64,000 nt of DNA. Source: Bicyclus anynana. Lineage: Eukaryota; Arthropoda; Insecta; Lepidoptera; Nymphalidae. The position numbers were made by a program, and so were the translations under genes. Every line of letters begins with the position of its first letter. Position 1 is the stretch's first letter. Location: the NCBI RefSeq assembly GCF_947172395.1, contig NC_069102.1, forward strand, positions 9,578,442 through 9,642,441. Direction: 5' to 3'. Below are positions 19,364 through 31,910 of this stretch, piece by piece. The notes under the pieces were generated by a model. It did no database searches. It saw nothing but the letters and a program-made list of their open reading frames with translations, and was not told where the DNA came from.

Positions 19364-22300
19364 CTATCGCAGCATGTTGGTGACGGACTGCGCGAGCTGC
19401 GCCTCGCCGCTGAGCCAGCGGTTGTAGTCGAGTCGCATGAGCAGCCGCGCGAGGTACACGCCGCTCGGACGGTCGCGGAATGACGCCAGCAGTTGCATCA
19501 ACTGTTTCACTAGCTTGTTGTACCTGATTGCGAAAAAAAAGTTTAAAAACTATAAGATTACTAGCGGACCCGGTCAAGCTTCGTTTTGACATAAGTGCAC
19601 TTATTCTCTATCCCTACTCTACCCTTCTATACCTCTACCCCTACCCTACCCTACCCTACCCCTACCCTACCCTACCCTACCCCTACCGCTTGACTCTTAA
19701 ACGTTTGTATGGGAAATAGAAAAAGGCAGTTTTTAGGGTTTTCCCGGAAATTTTTTGATTTTTTCTCACCTTTTAAACCTTCCCTATACCTCCACGAACA
19801 TTTCAAGACCAAGATAAGATAAATCCGTTAAGCCGTTCTTGAGTTTTAGCGAGACTAACAAACAGAAATTCATTTTTATATATATAGATGTTAAAAACTT
19901 AAAATCTTTTTAACAAGAAAATTAAACCGACTTAAAAAACACAAACTAAAAAGCGAAAAATAAAACCGTATGTATATGTGTATAAGATAGCGTTAGTTCG
20001 GTTTGCTTACAATAAGACGAGTCTAATGAAGATTACATTAATGAACCGTCGGAGAGTGTCACGGAACCTTCACTCCCCGCCACTCAACCCCTCTCCCAGC
20101 GCGCAATGCGAGCAGCGGCGCGGCGCGCAGCTGCTTCGCAGTTTGGATTGTGTCGCGATGCAAGAACCAGCTCATGACAAAGGACGCCGTATGGGTTCGA
20201 AACTAGTCGGGTATACTCCGACCTAATATCACGTGAGTTTTAGCCGTGTTTCATAATCAATTAACATAAACATACCGTTCAGAATATCCTTGCAAGTAGT
20301 AATCCTCAGCCTCCCTGTCCGAGCCGAGCTCGTTCATGCTGCAGAACGAGTCGCACAGTTTCAGCAGTTCCATTATATTGCAGAACACAGGGTTGTTCAG
20401 CGAGTCCATTGTGTCACCAGAGTCGTTGTCAGACTGTAAAAGGGGGGACTGTATAAGGGGCGGCAGCGACGGTGAAAGGTGCGCAGAATAGGTTGCGCAC
20501 AAAAAAACGTAACGCTGTCATTCGTACATCGACTGCCCATATTTTTTTCATACCGGGGGCTATGAAAAATAGATTCTTAAGGAGTAACTCCAAAAAATCA
20601 ATTTTTTGGGGCAAACCAACTTTTCAATTGTGTATATTTTAAGGATAAACATCGTGAGGAAACCGCGTGTGTGAATTCTGCCAATCTGCATTGGGCCAGC
20701 GTGATGGACTATTCGCCTAACCCTTCTCATTTTAAGAGGAGACCCGAGCTCAGCAGTGAGCCGAATATTGGTTGATAATGATGATGATGAAATATGAAAA
20801 ACAATAATTTTAATAATTACATACATAGGTGACACGAAGCAAGACCGTAAAGTGCACCGCTACATTTCTCGTGAAGAGAAAAATACATAGTCGATCAATA
20901 GCTATGGTTCAAAAATATCACTATCTCTTTCGTAACATCGCAACAAAAGAGTCATCTGTGCTTCCGTATTTCTGAACTCCATTACAGCTAAGTTACTAAT
21001 ATTGATAAAAACAACATAAATAATTCGTTTATTTACCACCAACAAAAATACTCCATCTTATTTGTTTAGTTTTTGTGAACAGTTTTTAAAATATCCAAAA
21101 TATAAGGCGCCATTGATTGATTGAATAATATTGAAAATTACTGATGCGACGGGTCGTGTCGTATTAACTCGAGAATTTACTACTTTTTGTATTTTGTATT
21201 TGGAGCGGCTACGACAGCGTCATGTTCCGTACGCTCCATCTGTATATTATAATTAACACATTTACAAACAGACCCTAGTAAATAAATAAACGAAAATAAA
21301 GTGTGAGGGTGTGCTTTCGACCACAGGACTGAAATAAAACTACTTTTAACAATAGAAAACATAGCGCCATCTGTGAGCATCAGGCATAACTGCATCGCAA
21401 CAGGTTCTTGAAGCGTACATTTAGGATTGTTTCAAAGTTCTCTAATAACGCCATCTACTGGTAGTTTAAAACAACAAACACACTATGCCTATAGATGTCA
21501 GCACGCATTTTAAAGCTTAGCTCGATTACACTTTGTATAACGCATTCACCAAATTGCTCCCCAAGACTAGCTTGTGTCAAAATAGTACGATATCCGGCAT
21601 AATAAATATATAACGTCATCTGTTATTTATTTGAGATAATAAATAAATGATAGAAAATATTGCAAATAGGTTGCTGAAAGTGTAGTCAAGGGCTAACTTG
21701 TAAAGAATAATAAAAAAAATGAAAGCTTATTATATGCTTAATTTTAGTGTTTTAAGGTGCCTTTAATCTAGTTCATAGTCTCCTAGATTTTGTATGAAAA
21801 ATGTGTTTGGCCGCAATTTAACTAGGCAACCTATTTGCAAAGTATTTATTTCGTATCTCAAATAAATAACAGATGAGGGTATATATTCTTAGACCAAGTT
21901 TTACTTCAAGAAACAATGCATTACCGATGTAACAGTCAAGAAGGACTGGCTCAGTATATCGGCGAGGAACGTGGCGTGCGCACTCTTCAACTTCTCGAAG
22001 TCGTTGGTTCTGTTGACGGCGTCCATCAACCGCGAGAAGTTGGTCTCCAGCACGTCCGCCTGCAGGTAGTGCTGCAGGTTGTCCATCAGGAACATCAACT
22101 TGTTGTGCAGTTGGCACATTGAGAATCTGGAACAGAAAATAATTCATCACCACACAGATTGACGCAGAAATTATAAATAAGTTTTAGCAGACTCATCATC
22201 CTCATCATCATATCAGCCGATGGACGTCCACTGCCGGACATAGGCCTTTTGTAGGGACTTTCAAACATCACGATACTGAGCCATCTGCATCCAGCGAATT

Positions 22301-25300
22301 CCTGCGGCTCGCTTGATGTCGTCAGTCCACCTGGTGGGGGGGTCGGCCAACACTGCGCTTACTAGTGCGGGGTCGCCATTTCAGCACTTTGGGACCCCAA
22401 CGTCCATCGGCTCTTCGAACTATGTGCCCCGCCCATTGCCACTTCAGCTTCGCAACTCGTTGAGCTATGTCTGTAACTTTGGTTCTTCTGCGGATCTCCT
22501 CATTTCTGATTCGATCACGCAGAGATACTCCTAACATAGCTCGTTCCATCGCCCGCTGTGTGACTCTGACAGGTTATAATTCACAACATTTTTCAGGACA
22601 ACTTAATTAACAAATCAAACTGTAACCAAAACAAGACCCTAGAATGGCAGAGAATGACCTTGAGTGAAGTCACGCACTTGTAAACGTTGTGTGTAGGGTT
22701 AAAGGTTCCTTTGACTGTTAACAAACACTCCCCTTTTCCACTAAAGTCACTCTCCCCGCCTATCCGAAGTAACCCATAAAAAATTACACAACAAGATATG
22801 TGGACGGCTCGAACGCCACGAGCACACTGAAGCCGTCCGTACCGTAAGTCATTGCAACGTGTCGATAACATTAGAGAAAGAGAAAGTCCCAAGAGAAAGT
22901 CACCGACATAGCTCAACGAGTTGCGAAGCTGTGTCAAGAGGCGGGGCACATAGATCGAAGAGCCGATGGATGTTGGGGTCCCAAGGTGCTGGAATGGCGA
23001 CCCTGCACTAGAAAGCGCAGTGTTGGTCGTACGAAATGGAAGTAGAAAGATACCTTTTGGATTGCTTGTAAGTCTTCCAGAGCACGTGCAAGTTGTGTTG
23101 GGTCTTCTTTATGACGAGCAGCAGGCGGAACATGTCGTTGTATCGCGCCAACACTTCGGGGGCAAAGATGAGATGCAGCGGCCACTTGAAGTCGTACTTC
23201 AGAATGATGCTGGACCAACCGTCTTCCACTGACAAGTTTAAAAATGGGTTATTTTGAAACATATTCATATACATGACGACGTGATAGTCCAGTGGATATG
23301 ACCTCTGCCTTCGATTCGGGGGGCGTAGGTTCGAATTCGGTCCAGGGTATGCAACTCCTTCAGTTATGTGCATTTAAAAAAAAACATCGAAAACACCGTC
23401 ATATCTTTTTTTTGGAGTTCCTTCCCTACATGCAAAGTGTTTTTTAATTCAAAATTCATTTATTTCGAGTAGGCTCAGTTTACAAGCACTTTTGACACGT
23501 CAGTTGACTATTTGTAAAGATTCTACCACCGGTACGGAATGCTGGTTCTGCTGAGAAGAAACCGGCAAGAAACTCAACAGTTGCTCTTTTTAAAACAAAT
23601 CATACAGTGTTATAATTTACAATTTAAGACAACATTACAATTTCTTATAGTTTTACTTCCTGTGTGAAGGTGGAAGCTGATCCAATGGCCTCCAAGCGCC
23701 TTTGTTTTTAAGGAACTCATCAATGGTGTAGTAACCTCGACTAAGTAAATGTAAACACATTGCTTAAAGCTATGCATTGGCAGGTCCATCATTTTTTTTT
23801 ATTGTCTGTCCCATGGCTGTGGGGTATCGTTATCGGTCATTAAATAAGGGTTTAAAGTGCTAAAATCTACAGAACCTTATATTGTTTTTTAGTTATATTG
23901 TTATAGGATTTGTTTAGATAAGGTAGTAAATGTATTACCAGTGCTGCTGTCCTCGTCCTCCATATTCGAGTTGGCGGAGCTGTTCGGCTTGACATACGGC
24001 AGCTCGAAGCTGAACTTCTCTATGTCGGCGCTGTCACTCAGGAATACCGCCCTGGCAGCCAGTTGGAAGGCGTGGTTCATGTCTTCAAACAGTATTGGAA
24101 GTTCAGACTGATGATGATGGATGATGATGATTTCTTTTTATTCTTTACAAGTTAGCCCTTGACTGCAATCTCACCTGATGGTAAGATGATGCAATCTAAG
24201 ATGGAAGCGGACTAACTTGTTAAGAGGAGGATGAAAATCCACAGCCGTTTCGGTTTCTACACGACATCGTACCGGAACGCTAAAACGCTCGGCGGTACTC
24301 TTTGTGGGTGGACAACGGGAAGTTTCGGCCGTGGCTATTTACCACCCTACTGGCAAAAGCGTATCGCCAAGAGTCTGGTACGATGTCGTGTAGAAAACGA
24401 AGATTGCATCATCACTTACAATCAGGTGAAATTGTAGTCAAGGGCTAACTTGTTAAGAATAAAAAAAACTGTACTAGCCTTTGTTTGGTTTGTAAATAAT
24501 TAAAGTCACTTCATTTCATATTCACCAATAATTAGTTGGTAACAGATAAAAAATATGATTTTCGTAATATGTATAATTCGATTTCGATTTTCGTTCGGCA
24601 TTACGGAATACGAAAAAATACAGTTGTTAAAGATTTGATGTTAATTATACCAAGTGGCTAATAGACCAACGTTAGTCAACAGCTGGAGCAAGCTGAAGAA
24701 ATAAAACGTCGTGGTACGTACCTCTGGTGGATGTTCTCGTCGTAGGCTTGTCTAGCTTGGGCGCGGTGAGTCGCAACAGCTCTAGGAACAACTCGCCTCT
24801 CCCCAACAAGTAGAAGTCCTTCATTAGACGCAGTTCGTGTAACAGTTGGGCTTCTTCCACCGCCACTACCCATAGATGCTGGAAGAAATTAACAATCGTC
24901 TGCTTAGACACTGACATTAATTGTAATACCTAAAAACCTTCATAAGGTTGAGTAAACTCTTTTATAGCAAGAATCAAGATTCTCAAACAATTTTGGGTCT
25001 ACCTGTATATCTGTTAAAAATTGCCAAGTTGCTGTAACTCTAAAATTGATGAATTCCTTAACGACAAATAAAGATGCTTGACGGTTTGTATTTAGGAGAT
25101 TAGAGTGAATCAGTCACAAAATTCTAAACCAAATTTTGTGTTTAAAATTAGATTTAAAATGTAAATTAAACATACAATCTTTCCTGTTCAAGGTGTAATA
25201 TTAGAGTAGGATATTTGTACAAATCTTAGGCATATTATAATACACGTATAGGTAATATCTACCAAGATAATTTAAATCACACAGTGATATTTCTTTGAGA

Positions 25301-28300
25301 TTTGAATAAAAGATAAATAAGGCTTCGTGAAACTAGGATTGCGAACTTTATCTGCTTCTGTAAACATTATTATCTATTTATATAATAGACAAATTAAAGT
25401 TTTACTAAGTATACCATTTAGTCATTAATGACCTCTGAAATAGCAAGAGTGAATTAGTCTACGCCAAAATTATGAACAAAGAAAATTATTCAGAAAACAA
25501 AAAATCAGATTGTAATGAATGGATCGAAACAAACGACTCTTTTAAAATCGTGGATTACGACCAGCTATTGTCTTCAGCAGGAGAATTTGGACTTTACCAA
25601 TTCCTGCTCATCTTATCTGCTTGCCCATTTTACGTATTCGCCGCATTTTCATACTTCACACAGCTGTTTATGACCGAAGTGTCATCAGACCATTGGTGCT
25701 TGATACCAGAATTGAAGAATTTATCTGTCACCGAACGCAAATCGCTAGCAATTCCTATAAAAGAAGTCGGGCATTCACACTGCGAAGCATATATTGCGAA
25801 TTGGACTGAAATCCTGGAAGCTGGACAGAAGCCAAATTCATCTTGGGAGACAGAGTCTTGCAAACATGGATGGGAGTTCGACAAAACACAAATCCCTTAT
25901 CCTACGATATCCAGCGAAATGGGATGGGTTTGCGACAAAGATAATTACCAAGCAACAACGCAATCAATCTTCTTTGTTGGCTCCATCGTTGGAGGACTGT
26001 GTATTGGATGGATAGCTGATAGATTTGGTCGTTTGCCAGCAGGCATCGTCGGCAATTTGATCGGATGTTTAGCGGGCGTCTGCAGCGTGTTCGCCAGAAA
26101 TTTTGTGGAATTCTGCGTGTGCCGATTTTTCATGGGAATCTCGTTCGATACTTGCATGATGATGATTTATTTACTGTTGCTAGAATATGTATCACCGAAA
26201 TATAGAACGGTGGTAGCGAATCTGCCTACAGGCATATTTTTTACATCCGGAATGATCGTGTTGCCGTGGTTATTGTGGCAATTGGAAAACTCTCGGATTA
26301 TTGACTAGTGTGCCGATGGCGTTAGCTTTGCTCGCTCCATTCGTGATACCCGAAAGTGCGAGATGGTTAATGTCACGCGGTCGGGTCGATGAAGCCATAG
26401 CGAAAGTTCAAACTATCGGTCGAGTGAACAAGAAAGAAGTACCAGAAGAAGTCATCAAACAATTTAAACTGTGCATGGCAGGTAAAACGAATGCTACTAC
26501 GAGCACTGTATTGGAAATTTTTAAAATACCAATATTAAGGAGAATGTTGATTTGTATGTGCATTGAGTTTATTTGTTGTACGATAATTTTCGATGCGTTA
26601 CTGCGGAGTTTAGGGACGTTAAACTTCAATTTCTTCTTATCATTTACCATACTATCAGCTACCGAATTCCCGTCTTTAATAACAGTGTCGTTCACTCTAG
26701 ATTTGACGGGTAGAAAATGGATATCCATTATAATGATGAGTTTCTGTTGTGTCTTTAGTATTCTGACAACGGTCGTGCCAAGTGGATTGCCTTCTATACT
26801 ATGTGTTGTTGTAGCAAAGTACGGTGTAAACATTTCTTATGTGGTAGTTATGCAGTGGGCTGCAGAAATGTTACCCACACCAGTCAGGGGATCGGGTACT
26901 TCTGTTGTTCAAATTTGCGGCTACATAGCTACAGTTATATCACCATATATTGTATACCTAGAAGTGTACATCCAAGGTCTTCCTTTGATACTAGTCGGTG
27001 TAATAGCTGCAATAGGAGCAGTAGCCGCCATGTTTTTACCGGAAACAGCGGGTAAAACAATGCCGCAAACTTTTGAAGAAGCCGAAAGCCAAATGAATGG
27101 AAGCAAATTTTTCGATGTTCCATTTTTACGTAAAAAGAAATAAAATATTTTTTTTCACTAAAACACATACTTGATTTGTTTCTTACCTTTGTAACACATT
27201 CCTTGATTTCTCTGACTACACCTCTCAAGTTGCTTACTTCGAAATCTTTTGGATTCTTCAATTTTTGTAATTTCTCGTGGAATTCAGCTTCGTTTTCTTC
27301 CCAAATAGTAAATCTGTGAAAACGTTTATATATTTATATTTTAAAAATACCTAATTTTTGCGTTTTTAACACAGAAAAAAAATTTATGAAATATGGATTC
27401 TTTACTTACCTACTAGTAAAAATTAGGATAGATGAATGTATTACTCTTTCACGGAAAAACTACTGAATTTATTTGGCTGAAGTTCGCAATGTAGATAGAT
27501 TATTATACCTATGATATGATATGATAATTATATAGTTTCCGGGGGATTTATGAAAAACTGAGTTTCACGCAGATAATTTCCGCTAGTAAAATACAAATAG
27601 ATGGCCGTACCTTCTAGAATCAGCGTTCATCTTTTGCAATGTCAACATTGGTCTGCTTATAGTGAAACTACTGCTTTTCTTCACTTTTTTGGGATCGAAA
27701 CCGAATAATATAACAGTCTTGCCGATAAACAGTATTTCTTGAGCCAGTGAGAGAGGTATGAAGTATGGAATCATGTTGGGGTTAAGGTTATAACCGCAGT
27801 CTAATGGCGTTTGTTGGAGCTGTAAAAACGGTTCATTAAGTAAATATTAAGTTAACACGCGTTTTTAAAAAAATAAATCTATATCTATACCTTGGGTCTA
27901 GATACTATTCGTACCGATTCTTCCTTAAAGTCGTACTTTGGAAAAAACATCAGGATTAAAAAAAATAAGAAACAAGAGCACTGTACAAAAAACAGAACAG
28001 ACTGAGATTGAAACTTTGTATGGCAATGCACAATCAACTAGAACTACTAAAAACGAGGCGATTCCGTGATACTACAAGTTGATGTAGAGAGTGAACGATA
28101 GTCTATAATATGTATTATATGGTACTAGACTGCTTTAATGAGCTTAGACCATAGCTCTAATGTGAGTCAGCAAATACTTACTGTTGAAACAAGTGACTTA
28201 TCGCATGTGTTAGAGGTAGATTGAGATGAAACAATTGTATCTGAAGTCTCGTTCTTCTTAATTTGATACACAAAAAATTCTTCATAGGGATCCCTCAAAT

Positions 28301-31300
28301 CACCATACAACAGCCATGTGCAAAGTTGATTTATAAATACAGTGTTGAGGCAAGAAAATATTCTGAAAAAAAAACAAATTTATTAGGGAAAGTAGGTATG
28401 GATAAATAATTTAATAGTATACTCAATCTATAGAAAAAGTGTATTGTAGGAAATAGTAGTCTTGAGACGAATATGACGTCGCTCGATCTTGTGTTGGCTC
28501 GTGACGCTAGGTGGCGCGACTTGCTTCTGTAAAGAATGGGGAGTTAGGGAGGGGTAGCGATCGGTTGGCGGGAACTATTTGCGATATTGTACTGCCGGCT
28601 TCAGTATGCTCGTGGCGTTCGTGCCGTTCACATTTCTTGTTGTGTGATTCTTTATGGGTTACTAGGGATAGGCGGGGAGAGTGACTTGAGTGGAAAAGGG
28701 GAGTGTTTGTTAACAGTCAAAGAATCCTTTAACCCTACACACAGCGTTCATAAGTGCGTGACTCCAATCAAGGTCATTTTCGGCCACTCTAGGGTCTTTC
28801 ACTTAAGGTTTGTTCTATATTGGTTTTCTTAAATTTTAAATCCATTTTTGAAGTTCTGCTAAAATATGTATATAAAAGTACTATTCTTATATACTCACTG
28901 AATAATAGCTTCATGTACAAGTTTGTCGCCGTTCAAAATATACTGATGTATTAAGCTCAATATTTGGCAACCAGTCAGTCTTCTCTCTTTTATTGTGCTT
29001 ATAATCTTGATTAATGTGAGAAATAACCCTTGAAACTTTTCCACATGGCTGTATACAAATGATAGTGTGTAATTCTGGTTTCCTAATACTAAGCTCTCTA
29101 CTTCCATCAAAGTATTTCTGTATGACTGGAGGATTTCTGATATACCTTCGCTCAAAGCTTGCCCATATAGTCCATAAGATCTGTGATCTGAGGCTATAAA
29201 ATAAAATTTTCAACTATAGAGTTATAAGCTATTTTTAACCAACTAGAACTCACGTGATATAACGTCGAAGAATGCCCGACTAGTTTCAAACCCATACGGG
29301 GCCCTTAGTCATGAGGTGGTTCTTGCAACGCGGCACGATCCAATCTACCGACGTTGTAAAACGTGAGTTTTAGTCGTGTTTTATAATAAATTAATGAATA
29401 ACACTCATAATAGTTAAAATTCTAAAATATTTTTAACCATCTTAAAAGAAAGGAGGAGATTCGTATTTTTTTTTTATTCTTTACAAATTAGTTACATTGT
29501 CACCTGATGGTAAGTGATGATACAATCTAAGATGAAAGCGGGCTAACTTGTTAGGAGAAGGCTGAAAATCCACACCTCTTTAGGTTTCTACGCGGCACCG
29601 TACCGGAACGCTAAATCGCTTGGCGGTACGTCTTTGCCGGTAGGGTGGTAACTAGCCACGACCGAAGCCTCCCACCAGCCAAATCATATGTTTTTTTTCA
29701 TAACTTCAGCATTTCTTAACCAATTTGAAAAATTCTTTTATTTGTTTGAAAATGTATATATACTTCCAGATTGGTCCCATTTCATTTTCATAAAAATCAA
29801 ATTGTTCAGAACAATCAAATTATAGCAAAATATAATCAACACTACAGTTCATTTCATGTACGATGGTGCTGGTGACAGTTCGTTTCACTCTTGAATAATG
29901 CCATAGTGCATAATATGAAAGTTTGCCGCAATTCACGATAATAGTACATATTATGGACATCATACCGGCGACTTTTACCATACCTATGCTATCTGAAAAA
30001 CACTACATTAACAAACCTGTCAGAATTTTTCTAGCATGAAACGATGCCTCCAGTATAAAACTCTGTATTTTATTGTGGCTCTTGGCAATATTTTGTATCC
30101 TTTTATAAATTTCAGCATCGCCCTCATTGGCATAGGCTACAGGTTCAGGCTGGAAAGTAAACATGCAAGTTTGTTAATAAATTTAATAGAATCAACACCA
30201 AAGTACTAGACCATGAAGTTGCAACACACAGTTAGATTTAGTGAACTGGATTGCCATATGCCTCATGTTCAGCTCACTGTTGAGCACGAGTCTCATCTCA
30301 GACCGAGAAGGGTTAGGCCAATAGTCCACTATATTAGCCCACTGTGGATACAGAATTCACACATCTAAAGAATTAAGAAAATTCTCAGGTATGCAGATTT
30401 CCTTTCAGATCCCTCAAATCACCATACAACAGCCATGTGCAAAGTTGATTAATAAATACAGTGTTGAGGCAAGAAAATATTCTGAAAAAAAAAACAAATT
30501 TTTCAAAATTCTCAGGTATGCAGATTTCCTCACAATGTTTTTCCTACGCCGATTGAGAGATATCATATTTAATTTCTTAAAATGCACATAACTGAAATGT
30601 TGGAGGTGCATGCCCTGGACTAGATTTGAACTTATGCTGTCCGAATTTAAGGCAGAGGTCATATCCACTAGGCTATTACGACTCTTAGCTTAGCTACCAA
30701 CTCAAGTATTGATCAAATCAAATCCTTTTCAAATGAAATCATAATCTCAGTCAAGTTGTTGCTTATTGTCCCTGACCTTAGTGACCCTGTTTTCTGCAAA
30801 TAATTATGTGATGAACATGGGCAAATAATTATGTGATGAACATGGGTGTTTATCAGTGTCTACTTGCTTAGGTGTATTTATATGTAGCAGTAGCGATGAC
30901 TGAAATTTTCTCATAGGTAACCCATTCATGTGGTTTTTTAGTCTGAATGTGTACATAATTTCACATACTCAGTTACATTAAATTATGTATGTCTGTAAAA
31001 CTTGTGGATTTTTAAAAGGTAACCCGATAGGAATCGTATTGTTAGAATTGCCCCTGATATGTAGTATATACATTTATATGATAAAAATCAGCTATCTAAG
31101 TACTCTTGAATCAATAAAAACATGAACCATTAATATTTGAAAAACTTCAACCCTTTTTAACCTTTCAGGGGCAGAATTTTGAAAAATCTTGAATGACATT
31201 ATTTTTAGTACTTGTTTGGTAGTACACATACCAATTTTTACAAATTTAACTTGAGAAATGAAGGACTTTTATCATACAAACTTTCAGCCCCCTACTATAG

Positions 31301-31910
31301 GGTCTCAAATTGACCAAGTTTCATTTAAATTGATTCAGTAATTTGCCCTGTCAACAAAATATGAACAGACAGACAGAGAAAAAATAAAAATACATTAATT
31401 TTTGGCATCAGTATCGATTATAACTAAGTTTTTTTCCTTCCAACTTAGATTTTGAAAATATCTTCAATGTACACAATTTGACCTGTTAGTTTTATTAAAA
31501 GTATAGTTAAATACTTATTAGTTATATTGGTTGTATCCAACTCCTATCAGAGACTTTAATCAGTATGACTAAGGGTGAGCGGAAAGGGTATATTGATCAT
31601 AATTAAGTCTTTTAAGAGATTTTCTTTACAAAAAACATAATGAGTCGAGACTCACTTTGTTTTTCTATATAAAAGTTGAATATGAAACGAGCGGCAGTCA
31701 TATTCTTAATAACAAACAAGCTTAGAGAACCCACAACTATCTCAGTTTTCTGTCTCTGTTAGCACACCCTCAGCCTCTGTTGGCATTGCTGTATCGTGGA
31801 GCAGGGACTCATTATTTTCTTACTAGCAGCATGTTGATTACCTGGGAATTATTTGTACTCTGCGAACAATCCCATAAAACAAGCAACGCGTCATGTATCA
31901 TATTTAACAT
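19364..31910 (-). CDS. Grip75: Gamma-tubulin complex component 4 (GCP4 / Grip75)
   Basis: GCP4 is a core subunit of the gamma-tubulin ring complex, which nucleates microtubules. Twelve exons on the minus strand, all phase-consistent: 31842-31910, 30017-30149, 28899-29193, 28182-28362, 27611-27819, 27187-27313, 24722-24878, 23939-24082, 23054-23228, 21925-22126, 20276-20433, 19364-19523. They give 669 residues, very near the vertebrate length of about 667. Markers include KDFYLLGRGELF, WPLHLIFAPEVLARYN, FLMDNLQHYLQADVLE and the C-terminal ARLLMRLDYNRWLS, which point to GCP4 rather than GCP2 or GCP3. The second residue block starts MIHDALL, so translation may begin at 31910 or at the in-frame ATG at 31901. 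Exon 8 uses the acceptor at 24083-24084, chosen because only this keeps the reading frame. Intron 6 holds a transporter gene on the other strand. Confidence 0.93.
20130..20266. repeat. Fold-back family fragment abutting GCP4 exon 11
   Basis: The sequence joins a CGAAACTAGTCGGGTATACTC block to the CACGTGAGTTTTAGCCGTGT terminus. Its end lies about ten bases from the 5' splice site of exon 11 (donor at 20275). Related copies are at 29245-29396 and 51193-51360. Confidence 0.6.
20610..20790 (+). repeat. SINE family A fragment
   Basis: The SINE A body (CATCGTGAGGAAACCGCGTG ... CTCAGCAGTGAGCCGAATAT) is present without the head. Confidence 0.6.
22570..22870 (-). repeat. Dispersed repeat family C
   Basis: It shares long stretches (core GGGATAGGCGGGGAGAGTGA on the other strand) with 28463-28850, 49735-49960 and partly 60531-60960. 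The family carries CGTTCACAAGTGCGTGACT-like and TGTCCTGACAA blocks. The origin is unknown. Confidence 0.6.
23270..23400 (+). repeat. SINE family A head
   Basis: The tRNA-like head with a B box (GGTTCGAATTCGGTCCAGGG) is present and runs into a short body fragment. Confidence 0.6.
23448..23790 (-). mobile_element. Non-LTR retrotransposon 3' end fragment, second copy
   Basis: It matches the fragment at 3495-3860 over most of its length, but the coding part contains frame breaks (FKQCV interrupted). The tail includes CAAAATTCATTTATTTCGAG. Confidence 0.65.
24125..24475. repeat. Head-to-head (fold-back) SINE B pair
   Basis: The left half follows SINE B in one orientation (CTACACGACATCGTACCGGA at about 24256). 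The right half is the reverse complement (TGGTACGATGTCGTGTAG at about 24377). Both outer ends carry the tail-type motif around AAGTTAGCCCTTGACT and its complement. Confidence 0.75.
25472..27143 (+). CDS. Organic cation/carnitine transporter-like (SLC22, major facilitator), frameshifted, nested in GCP4 intron 6
   Basis: This intronless transporter of about 556 residues sits on the opposite strand inside the GCP4 intron between exons 6 and 7. The first frame (25472-26308) has the N-terminal helix, a large extracellular loop with cysteines and N-glycosylation-type sites (NWT, NSS), and the MFS signature GWIADRFGRLPAG. The second frame (26301 to 27143, open further upstream to about 26280) continues with NWKTLGLLTSVPMAL, PESARWLMSRGR and several more membrane segments, ending FLRKKK. 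The family expects these to be continuous, so one extra base (or two lost) lies near 26279-26282. Both halves are otherwise open, so this is a recent pseudogene, a frameshift allele or a sequencing error. Substrate cannot be inferred. The lack of introns suggests a retrocopy, but I see no clear poly-A tail or target duplication. Confidence 0.82.
28463..28850 (+). repeat. Dispersed repeat family C
   Basis: It matches the copies at 22570-22870 (reverse) and 49735-49960, and starts with GACGCTAGGTGGCGCGACTT, similar to 60557-60580. Confidence 0.6.
29245..29396. repeat. Fold-back family copy
   Basis: It holds CCCGACTAGTTTCAAACCC and ends AACGTGAGTTTTAGTCGTGT, the same terminal sequence as the palindrome at 18809-18883. 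It lies in GCP4 intron 2. Confidence 0.6.
29465..29695 (-). repeat. SINE family B copy, head missing
   Basis: It contains TCACCTGATGGTAAGTGATG and GGTACGTCTTTGCCGGTAGG blocks of the family and stops before the tRNA-like head. Confidence 0.7.
30255..30690 (-). repeat. SINE family A copy interrupted by a GCP4 exon 4 fragment
   Basis: SINE A (reverse) is split by an insert. At 30408-30500 the sequence matches GCP4 exon 4 plus its upstream intron (28290-28382) almost exactly. A 25-bp SINE segment occurs on both sides, at 30379-30403 and 30506-30530. Confidence 0.85.

Noticed and set aside
19610..19690. CTACCC-rich tract as a possible interstitial telomere repeat
   Set aside because: Insect telomeres are usually TTAGG repeats. 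This tract is CTACC/CCCTA-like low complexity, also seen near 58110 at the same position in a dispersed repeat tail.
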